Shown piece after piece: positions 7,519-13,283 of a DNA stretch of 13,283 nucleotides (its first letter is position 1; each line of letters begins with the position of its first letter). Location: contig JAYZHP010000144.1 in the NCBI GenBank assembly GCA_036166415.1, positions 1 through 13,283 on the forward strand, written 5' to 3'. A program made the position numbers and the translations under genes. The notes beneath the pieces were generated by a model that searched no databases, was not told the DNA's origin, and worked only from the letters and a program-made list of their open reading frames with translations. The DNA is from TMED108 sp036166415 (lineage in GTDB: Bacteria; Fidelibacterota; Marinisomatia; Marinisomatales; TCS55).

Positions 7519-7980
7519 TTAGCTATAATGTTTAATTAAAAATTCTTTCAACTGATTAAAATCATTAAAAATTTCTGTTGAACAGGCCATGATCCATCCA
7601 CTCAGATCCATTAAAGGGAGCTTATTGATCAGATAGACTGGCTTATTCAATTCAAAGGCCAGCGTTACTTCAGCATGGGTCCCCGCCCCTTTGATAACAT
7701 TTGCATCCCATAAACAAATAATATAATCCGCTTTATTTCGTACAATATTAAGGTCATTTTTAACACATAGCTTAATAAAGTTAGCATATCGCTCAGGATC
7801 TGAGCTTTTCCATTCCCTGTAGTCTTCGGCATTATTTTCCTCAACAATCTTTGCTGATTCCAATACGGGGTCGATTGCTTTATGTCCTAATTCATTATTT
7901 AGCCAAAGAGATACATTATTTCGCCAAGCTGCGCCTTCATCGCTTGCAAATTCCATAGCTCCGGATAAGTAGGCGATCAT
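7519..7980 (-). CDS. Nucleoside 2-deoxyribosyltransferase-fold protein
   Basis: A 153-residue protein with the Rossmann-like layout of the nucleoside 2-deoxyribosyltransferase superfamily. YLSGAME (4-10) forms the first strand and phosphate/sugar loop, ADYIICLWDANV (84-95) the third strand, and GAGTHAEVTLAFELNKPVYL (98-117) the active-site helix, where Glu104 sits at the place of the family nucleophile (the GT-x-x-E pattern). Characterised relatives cleave or transfer the base of a 2-deoxynucleoside or hydrolyse the N-glycosidic bond of a nucleotide. An insert rich in charge (EENNAEDYREWKSSDPERY, 47-65) could set substrate choice. The actual substrate is unknown, and DUF4406-type relatives lack an assigned role. 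Its ATG overlaps the permease stop by 4 bases (ATGA) and alr starts one base after its own stop, so it is probably co-translated with both. No independent ribosome binding site is seen. Confidence 0.75.
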   Translation of the reverse strand: MIAYLSGAMEFASDEGAAWRNNVSLWLNNELGHKAIDPVLESAKIVEENNAEDYREWKSSDPERYANFIKLCVKNDLNIVRNKADYIICLWDANVIKGAGTHAEVTLAFELNKPVYLINKLPLMDLSGWIMACSTEIFNDFNQLKEFLIKHYS

Positions 7981-8726
7981 TGTTTTAGTTTTCTTTTTAA
8001 TAGAAAGGCATTAAAGCTCAACCAGCAAATTGCAATCACTGCAGAAATAGCAATCCAAATGTAATTGAATTCATCAAAAAATATAAGGCTCCTTAAATCA
8101 GCTAGTAACATGCTAAATGGATTATTAAAAAAAATTATATTTAATACTTCAGAATAAATTTGATGCTCAAATAAAAGATTTGAACCTACAAAAAGGAGTT
8201 GCAAAACTATAATAGAAGAAAAAAGGAAAATAGATAGTCTTTGAATAATCAGAGATAATGAAATTAACATACTACCAATTAAGCCTAGGTAAAGAATCAA
8301 ATAAGATAAGATAATAAAATAATTTCCTATTGATAAAAACTCTGGTAAGAAAAATACGAGCACTACCATAGCGGTAATACTATAAATAATACATTCAATT
8401 AATGAGCTTAGTAGAATACTCAAGATAATCATAAACTTGCTATTTGGCGAAATTGCCAATAGTTTAAGAAACTGCGAATTAATCTGGTGGCTAAATAAAT
8501 CCCTATAGATGATCGTCAGCATTGAAAGCGATGCAAAACTGAATACTATTCCTGGAAAAAGCCATGATTCCATTGGGATTCCATTGGGTGAGTAAGTATA
8601 GATTTGCTTAATTACAGCACTTAAAAATAAATGGAGACAAATAGGAACAATAATAACAAATGGTACGGTAATCGCTAAGCGATGTCTTAATAGCCACAAC
8701 CTTCTTAATATTAGTGCCTTGATCAA
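7977..8726 (-). CDS. ABC-2 type transporter permease
   Basis: A 249-residue integral membrane protein with six predicted helices (about 19-40, 57-74, 98-127, 135-160, 163-183 and 223-243). The short basic N-terminus KALILRRLWLLRHR before helix 1 and the NNPFSMLLADLRSLIF segment (201-216) before the last helix match the ABC-2 exporter permease pattern. It is overlapped by the ATPase gene at its start, so the two should form one transporter, presumably as a dimer of each subunit. Start choice: the reading frame opens with TTG at 8726, sharing TTGA with the ATPase stop; AAAGGATGGA lies about ten bases before it and can serve as ribosome binding site. No in-frame ATG fits better at the N-terminus. 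The substrate is unknown; drug, polysaccharide, lipid or haem-type exporters share this fold. Confidence 0.85.
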   Translation of the reverse strand: MIKALILRRLWLLRHRLAITVPFVIIVPICLHLFLSAVIKQIYTYSPNGIPMESWLFPGIVFSFASLSMLTIIYRDLFSHQINSQFLKLLAISPNSKFMIILSILLSSLIECIIYSITAMVVLVFFLPEFLSIGNYFIILSYLILYLGLIGSMLISLSLIIQRLSIFLFSSIIVLQLLFVGSNLLFEHQIYSEVLNIIFFNNPFSMLLADLRSLIFFDEFNYIWIAISAVIAICWLSFNAFLLKRKLKQ

Positions 8727-9649
8727 TGAATTCCATCCTTTGCATACTTTGCATCCATTAAATCTTGCAAGCCCAATTTTTTTATCCTGATATCTTTCAT
8801 AACCGATGATGCAGCAACGTTTAATACTTCGAAAAATACACGTCTTTCCCTTCCGTAAAAATGTATGCTATGGCCTACGCGAGATGGGTTCTTCACATGT
8901 GGTATTTTAGATAATTTTTCAAAAAGCTCATCAGTAAGCGAGTCAAACTCGATTTGAAATTGATGAAATTCAAAAGTGCTTCCAAGCAAACGGTCTAAGC
9001 TGCCATCCAATGCTATTCTTCCATTTTCTAACACTAGAATTCTATCGTGAGCGCTTTCAACTTCTTGCAGTGATTGGCTAACATAAACTACGGTTTTTTC
9101 TCCTTTCAGTCTTAATAGCAAATCCCAAGTATGCCTATACGATTCCGCATCCATAAAAGCCGTAGGGTCATCTAAAATCAATATTTCGGGATCATGAACT
9201 AAAGACCGGATTATCATTCCCATGCGAATAATTCCAGGCGATAGATCTTTGACCATTTTTTTCAGATGCGGAACAATGTGTAAGTCACGCGCATATTGAA
9301 CCATTCTCGTATTAATAGTTTCCAGGCTAATAGAATAAAGCAGGCCGGAAAACCTTATATTTTGTTCTAAGGTAAGCCAGGGGTCAAGATCAAGTTCATG
9401 AGGAATATACCCAATTTTTGAAGTTACTTCTGTGCGCCGTTTTTTTGAATCAACACCATCAATAAATACTTGACCATATTCTTGATATTCTGAAGCAGAT
9501 ATCACCTTTAATAGCAATGACTTGCCTGCTTCATTGTCTCCAATGATTGCAACTAACGATCCTCTTTCAATACCAAAATTGAGCCCAGCAAGGATGGTTT
9601 TATCATCAATTAACTTTCCTACTTTTTTTAAGGTAATACTCGCTTCCAT
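8723..9649 (-). CDS. ABC transporter ATP-binding protein with degenerate catalytic motifs
   Basis: ABC ATPase of 308 residues partnered with the adjoining permease. Walker A is good (GDNEAGKS, 37-44). The Q-loop reads GYIPHE (His84 where Gln is usual), the signature reads LSPGI (136-140, usual LSGGQ), Walker B is ILILDDPT (156-163) with Asp161 at the catalytic glutamate position, and the H-loop reads VSQSLQEVE with Gln192 instead of His. Residues 221-308 form the extra C-terminal domain common in DrrA-like exporters, ending LGLQDLMDA. The fold is therefore clear, but several residues needed for hydrolysis are substituted; it may hydrolyse slowly or act as a regulated or structural subunit. 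ATG at 9649 is chosen because GAGG lies 7 bases upstream at 9657-9660 and the start shares one base with the polA stop (TGATG); a TTG three bases earlier is the alternative. Confidence 0.9.
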   Translation of the reverse strand: MEASITLKKVGKLIDDKTILAGLNFGIERGSLVAIIGDNEAGKSLLLKVISASEYQEYGQVFIDGVDSKKRRTEVTSKIGYIPHELDLDPWLTLEQNIRFSGLLYSISLETINTRMVQYARDLHIVPHLKKMVKDLSPGIIRMGMIIRSLVHDPEILILDDPTAFMDAESYRHTWDLLLRLKGEKTVVYVSQSLQEVESAHDRILVLENGRIALDGSLDRLLGSTFEFHQFQIEFDSLTDELFEKLSKIPHVKNPSRVGHSIHFYGRERRVFFEVLNVAASSVMKDIRIKKLGLQDLMDAKYAKDGIH

Positions 9650-12366
9650 CAATGAGCCTCATACCATGATTTTCCATGACCGCTATCAACCTCAATTGGA
9701 ACAGATAAAGGCAATGCATTAACCATCTTATCCACGACGATATCTTTAAGTAATTCTAATTCATCGTTTGGCACTTCAAACACTAGCTCATCATGAATTT
9801 GTAGAAGCATTTTAGATTTCATTGATTCGGAATTGATATGCTTTGAAATTGTAATCATTGCTAGTTTTATCATTTCTGCGCTCGTGCCTTGTATAGGCAT
9901 ATTTATCGCCATTCTTTTTGCTGCTTCTCGATGTAGATGGTTGCTACTATCGATATCCCAGACTGGTCGCTTACGACCCAATAAGGTCTCAACATAGTGT
10001 TTATCCCTAGCAGTCTCTATAATTGATTCAACGTAGTTTTTTATACCAGAATATCTAGAAAAGTACGTTTCAATTAATGTTTTTGCTTCTTTTTGTGTAA
10101 TACCCAATTCCTGACTCATACGAAAAGGCCCTGCGCCATATAATAAGCCAAAATTAACAATTTTAGCAGTTCTTCTCATAGAAGGTTGTACATCGTCTAT
10201 GGAAACATCAAAAACGTCAGCTGCGGTTCTGGTATGGATATCCTCACCTTTATTAAATGCATCAACCAATGCCTTATCTTGGCTCAAATGAGCCATTATT
10301 CTTAGTTCAATTTGAGAATAATCAGCGGAAAAAATTACCCAATCATTATCTTTCGATCTGAAAGCCTTTCTGATCTCACGACCTTGATCGGTCCTAATTG
10401 GGATATTTTGAAAGTTTGGATTGCTAGAGGATAATCGTCCGGTTGCAGTTATGGTTTGATTAAAGGTTGAATGTATGCGTCCGCTTATAGGATTTATTAG
10501 TTCAGGGAGAGCGTCGATGTATGTATTTTTTAATTTATTTAGTTTTCTATATTCTAAAATCAATCCGGGCAAGACATGCTGACCTTTTAATTTTTCAAGG
10601 ACATCCTCCGCTGTAGATCTTTTCTTAATCTCAGGTAATTCCTTAATATCAAATAATATCTTTGCTAACTGCTGGGTCGAATTCACATTGAATTCATACC
10701 CTGCCTCAGAATATATATTTTTTACTAATTTATTTAATTTTTCCCCAAATTTATTTGACATCGATTTAAGTAGATCTGAATCAATAAACATTCCCTGATA
10801 CTCCATTTCGAGCAAAACCGAAATTAGAGGCATCTCAACGTCATTGAAAAACTTCAATAAATTTTCTTCTTTTAGTTTCTTTTCAAATATATAAGTGAGT
10901 TGCAATGCAATATCTGCATCCTCAGCAGCATAAAAAGAGACTTTTTCAACATCAACTTCTGCCATCGATATTTGATTTCTACCCGCGCCAATCAAATCTT
11001 CAATTGGTATCATTGGATAATTCAAATATTCCAGACTGAGATTATCTAGCTTAAGACTTCTAAACTCAGGTTTTAATAAATGGGCAGCAATCATTGTGTC
11101 AAAATGCATACCATGAACCTTTAATCCATATCGTAATAATATTAACGCATCAAATTTTATATTTTGACCGGTTTTAGGAATTAAACTGTTTTCCATCGTG
11201 GGTCTCATCAACTCAATCACTCTATTAGTGTAATCATCAAAAAGAGAGTCTTGCCTTTCAGGATAATGCACAGGAATATAAACACCCTTATGTTTGTTGC
11301 ATGAAAAAGAGAAGCCAACAATATCGCAAGTCATTGGATTGACAGAGGTAGTCTCAATATCAAAAGAGAGCCATTTATTTTCTTTTACTGTTTTAAAGAA
11401 TTGAACAATTTCTTCCTCTTTGAAAAGTGTTTTATAGTCTTTTTTCGGTTTATCTTTTTTTACTGATATTTTATTATTTTTTCCAAGAATCTGTTTTTGA
11501 AGGGTCTCAAATTCTAATTCTTGGAAAATCTCTGCCAATGATTCTTTTTTAATTGAGTTTGTATTTAGAGATGAAAAATCAATATCTATTTTCATCTTGG
11601 TATCTATGGTGACAAGCTCTTTACTTAGCACGGCTTCGCTTCTTGCATTTAAAAGCCCTTCCCTCGCTCGTTTATTTTTGACTTCGCCTGCATTTTCAAG
11701 CGAGGCTTCCAAGGACCCATATTCTTTAATTAGTTTTACAGCTGTTTTTTCACCAACGCCGGGAACGCCGGGAACATTATCCGATGAATCGCCCATTAAG
11801 CCTAAAAGGTCAATTATTTTTTCTGGAGGAACTCCCCATCTATCAATAACACCTGAACGATCGTATATTTTTATATCTGCTTTCCGCCCTGATGGTGTGT
11901 AGAGGAAAATATTATCATTAATTAATTGCATAAAATCTTTATCACCACTAACGATAAAAACTTCTAAATCTTCTTTAGATGCCATCGTTGCCAGAGTTCC
12001 TATAATATCGTCCGCCTCAAAACCTGGTTCTTCAAGCGTGGGTATATCCATAGATTCTAGAATTTTCCATAAATAAGGCAACTGGCTAATCATTTCGTCG
12101 GGCATTTTTTCTCTGGTAGCCTTATAGTCTGGATATTTATCATGTCTAAATGTTTTTTGAGATGAATCAAATGCTGCAATCATAAAATCAGGCTTTTCAT
12201 TATTGATTAATTTCATTATTTGATTGATAAATCCAAATAAAGCAGATGTATGCATACCTTTGCTGTTAATTAATGGATTTCTAATCATTGCAAAATGTGC
12301 GCGATAAAGTATGGCATACCCATCAATGAGATATAAGCGCTTATTATTAGTTTTATTTAGTGGCAT
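9649..12366 (-). CDS. polA: DNA polymerase I
   Basis: Full-length 905-residue family A polymerase for Okazaki fragment maturation and repair synthesis. The N-terminal 5'-nuclease domain (about 8-295) keeps its metal carboxylates (LIDGYA, AAFDSS, EADDIIG, SGDKDF, GDSSDNVPGVPGVGEKTA). The 3'-5' proofreading domain (about 315-500) looks active: Asp336 and Glu338 in FDIETTS, Asp406 in NIKFD, and Tyr479/Asp483 in YAAED. The polymerase domain holds motif A DYSQIELRI (682-690), motif B RRTAKIVNFGLLYG (731-744, with Phe739 at the site that disfavours dideoxynucleotides) and motif C QIHDELVFEVP (856-866). ATG at 12366 fits the family N-terminus. It is the first gene of a tight minus-strand array and its stop overlaps the ABC ATPase start by one base, so the downstream genes probably share its transcript. 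Confidence 0.98.
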   Translation of the reverse strand: MPLNKTNNKRLYLIDGYAILYRAHFAMIRNPLINSKGMHTSALFGFINQIMKLINNEKPDFMIAAFDSSQKTFRHDKYPDYKATREKMPDEMISQLPYLWKILESMDIPTLEEPGFEADDIIGTLATMASKEDLEVFIVSGDKDFMQLINDNIFLYTPSGRKADIKIYDRSGVIDRWGVPPEKIIDLLGLMGDSSDNVPGVPGVGEKTAVKLIKEYGSLEASLENAGEVKNKRAREGLLNARSEAVLSKELVTIDTKMKIDIDFSSLNTNSIKKESLAEIFQELEFETLQKQILGKNNKISVKKDKPKKDYKTLFKEEEIVQFFKTVKENKWLSFDIETTSVNPMTCDIVGFSFSCNKHKGVYIPVHYPERQDSLFDDYTNRVIELMRPTMENSLIPKTGQNIKFDALILLRYGLKVHGMHFDTMIAAHLLKPEFRSLKLDNLSLEYLNYPMIPIEDLIGAGRNQISMAEVDVEKVSFYAAEDADIALQLTYIFEKKLKEENLLKFFNDVEMPLISVLLEMEYQGMFIDSDLLKSMSNKFGEKLNKLVKNIYSEAGYEFNVNSTQQLAKILFDIKELPEIKKRSTAEDVLEKLKGQHVLPGLILEYRKLNKLKNTYIDALPELINPISGRIHSTFNQTITATGRLSSSNPNFQNIPIRTDQGREIRKAFRSKDNDWVIFSADYSQIELRIMAHLSQDKALVDAFNKGEDIHTRTAADVFDVSIDDVQPSMRRTAKIVNFGLLYGAGPFRMSQELGITQKEAKTLIETYFSRYSGIKNYVESIIETARDKHYVETLLGRKRPVWDIDSSNHLHREAAKRMAINMPIQGTSAEMIKLAMITISKHINSESMKSKMLLQIHDELVFEVPNDELELLKDIVVDKMVNALPLSVPIEVDSGHGKSWYEAH

Positions 12367-12394
12367 TAGGTTATAAAGTTAAATGAAATTACTG

Positions 12395-12400
12395 ATTATA
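12395..12400 (-). promoter_or_regulatory. Candidate -10 box of the polA promoter
   Basis: The 53-base divergent spacer 12367-12419 must hold promoters for polA and rlmH. On the minus strand it has a perfect TATAAT, 28 bases before the polA ATG. The best upstream hexamer, TTGTTA at 12414-12419, is only 13 bases away, so a standard -35 is not evident. On the plus strand the same place reads TATAAA (12397-12402), which could serve rlmH with a very short leader. AT-rich sequence makes chance matches likely. Confidence 0.3.
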
Positions 12401-12419
12401 AATCCTTAATTATTAACAA

Positions 12420-12854
12420 ATGAAGATAAAAATCATAAGCATTGGTAAGGTAAAAAATAATAATATTTTGAACCTATGCAACGACTATCGGCAAAGAATT
12501 ATGCACTCGGCTAAGCTTGATGAAGTAATTTTTAAAAACAGCACTAAAGAATCAGAAAATAAAAAAATTGTTTCCCACCTATTAAAGAGCAAAGATTATA
12601 AAATTGCTTTAAGCCAAGATGGTGAGATAATTTCTTCAGAAAATTTTGCAAAGATACTTTCTAAGATGAATGATAGGTCATCCTGCTTCATCATTGGTGG
12701 ATCGGATGGACTTAATAATCAAACAAAAAGCAATTGCGATAAAATAATTTCTTTATCCCCAATGACCTTCACGCATGAGTTGGCAAAACTATTTTTGCTC
12801 GAACAGATATATAGATCAATTACAATTATTCAAAATAAAAAATATCATAAATAA
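12420..12854 (+). CDS. rlmH: 23S rRNA (pseudouridine1915-N3)-methyltransferase RlmH
   Basis: SPOUT-class SAM-dependent methyltransferase of 144 residues that methylates pseudouridine 1915 in helix 69 of 23S rRNA on assembled ribosomes. The N-terminal strand MKIKIISIGKVKN, the central SQDGEIISSENFA (65-77), the knot loop FIIGGSDGLN (90-99), LSPMTFTHELAKLFLLEQIY (112-131) and the closing KYHK are all family hallmarks. It is slightly shorter than the roughly 155-residue E. coli and Staphylococcus proteins, through short loops rather than loss of a motif. It is the only plus-strand gene here, divergent from polA, and its stop is 3 bases from that of the oppositely oriented receptor gene. No Shine-Dalgarno sequence is visible before the ATG. 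Confidence 0.96.
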   Translation: MKIKIISIGKVKNNNILNLCNDYRQRIMHSAKLDEVIFKNSTKESENKKIVSHLLKSKDYKIALSQDGEIISSENFAKILSKMNDRSSCFIIGGSDGLNNQTKSNCDKIISLSPMTFTHELAKLFLLEQIYRSITIIQNKKYHK

Positions 12855-12857
12855 CTA

Positions 12858-13283
12858 TTACAAACTGTATGAAATATTTATAAATGTATTTCTTGTAGCA
12901 CCTGGCCAGTAAAATGCATTATACCCATCATACTCATAGCTATATCCATAGGTTGAGTATAGCTTATTTAAAACGTTATTTATTTGAAGAGAGATTCTTA
13001 GTGCATTCCATGAAAAATGCGCTCCTAAATCAATAACTCCATAGCCCTTTATGTATCCATCTTCAGAATTGACATTATCAATATACATTCCACCAATTCT
13101 TTTTAGGTGTGCAAATAATAATAGTTTCTCATTTAAATCATAATTCATAGATAAATTGAATAAACTGGAGGGATTGTTTGGTAAAAAATTTCCATTGTTA
13201 AAGACATTCATCTGCATTGCACCATTTATAGCAATAGAAGTCTTATTATTGATTTGAAAATAAGATTCATATTCAAATCCGCT
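12858..13283 (-). CDS. TonB-dependent receptor, C-terminal barrel end (cut by window edge)
   Basis: The frame is open from the right edge to the TAA at 12858-12860 and gives 141 residues; the start of the gene lies outside the window, so the internal Met encoded near 13217 is not the real start. The fragment shows alternating transmembrane beta strands and polar loops (YESYFQINNKTSIAINGAMQ, then LFNLSMNYDLNEKLLLFAHL). It contains the receptor-typical periplasmic turn LQINNVLNKLYSTYGY and the end YWPGATRNTFINISYSL, where a P-x-x-x-R-x-x-x-x-x-x-x-Y/F close is characteristic of TonB-dependent receptors. Such proteins import siderophores, cobalamin, glycans or similar ligands across the outer membrane. 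The ligand cannot be judged without the plug domain. It is not part of the polA array because rlmH, on the other strand, lies between them. Confidence 0.88.
   Translation of the reverse strand, partial: SGFEYESYFQINNKTSIAINGAMQMNVFNNGNFLPNNPSSLFNLSMNYDLNEKLLLFAHLKRIGGMYIDNVNSEDGYIKGYGVIDLGAHFSWNALRISLQINNVLNKLYSTYGYSYEYDGYNAFYWPGATRNTFINISYSL

Noticed and set aside
11597..11902. 101-residue plus-strand frame opposite the 5'-nuclease domain of polA
   Set aside because: Antisense to conserved polA sequence; the open frame follows from the sense-strand codon composition.
9649..12366. Possible loss of the proofreading domain in polA
   Set aside because: All expected exonuclease residues (Asp336, Glu338, Asp406, Tyr479, Asp483) are present, so it looks fully active and ordinary.
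12871..12892. Near-palindrome considered as an intrinsic terminator for rlmH
   Set aside because: The stem is almost pure A/T with an unequal loop, there is no following T-run on the plus strand, and it lies within conserved receptor codons.
1..13283. Search for mobile elements, CRISPR repeats, defence genes, tRNAs or riboswitches
   Set aside because: No transposase or integrase motif, no repeated spacer-like arrays, no tRNA-like cloverleaf and no intergenic gap large enough for a riboswitch was found by eye.

Overview
This is an AT-rich bacterial chromosomal window that is almost entirely coding. It holds 13 protein genes, two of them cut by the window edges. I see no rRNA, tRNA, CRISPR array, insertion sequence or phage gene, and no gene-free stretch longer than 66 bases. 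The organism is Gram-negative: there is a TonB-dependent receptor fragment, a second predicted outer-membrane barrel and several signal peptides. The gene content and the character of the proteins suggest the Bacteroidota / Neomarinimicrobiota (FCB) neighbourhood. That placement is an impression from protein style, not a phylogenetic result.

Layout. Eleven genes on the minus strand read right to left from polA (start 12366) to a truncated acs that leaves the window at base 1. Junctions are very tight: a 1-base TGATG overlap, two 4-base overlaps, gaps of 1, 24, 7, 15 and 66 bases, then overlaps of 20 and 8 bases. The simplest reading is one long polycistron, possibly re-initiated in the 66-base gap at 2588-2653. 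In order they are DNA polymerase I, an ABC ATPase, an ABC-2 permease, a nucleoside 2-deoxyribosyltransferase-fold protein, alanine racemase, a DUF1343/NamZ-type exo-muramidase-like protein, an outer-membrane barrel of unknown role, a UMF1-type MFS transporter, a hotdog acyl-CoA thioesterase, an exported SH3-like protein and acetyl-CoA synthetase. On the right, rlmH is the only plus-strand gene. It diverges from polA across 53 bases and meets the end of a TonB-dependent receptor gene tail to tail with 3 bases between them.

How the genes may work together. The middle block (alr, NamZ-like, barrel, UMF1 transporter) combines a D-alanine-forming enzyme, an exported peptidoglycan-sugar hydrolase-like protein, an outer-membrane barrel and an inner-membrane transporter. 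This would fit a cell-wall or muropeptide salvage cassette, but that is inference from neighbourhood. The polA-proximal block couples an ABC exporter-like pair to a nucleotide-enzyme-fold protein by translational overlaps. The thioesterase and acs at the far end both act on acyl-CoAs.

The most unusual observations are two. The ABC ATPase keeps a good Walker A but departs from consensus at the Q-loop, signature, catalytic glutamate and H-loop. The NamZ-like protein reads PQYG where its family normally has PEHG. I did not find a clear-cut new defence or mobile system.
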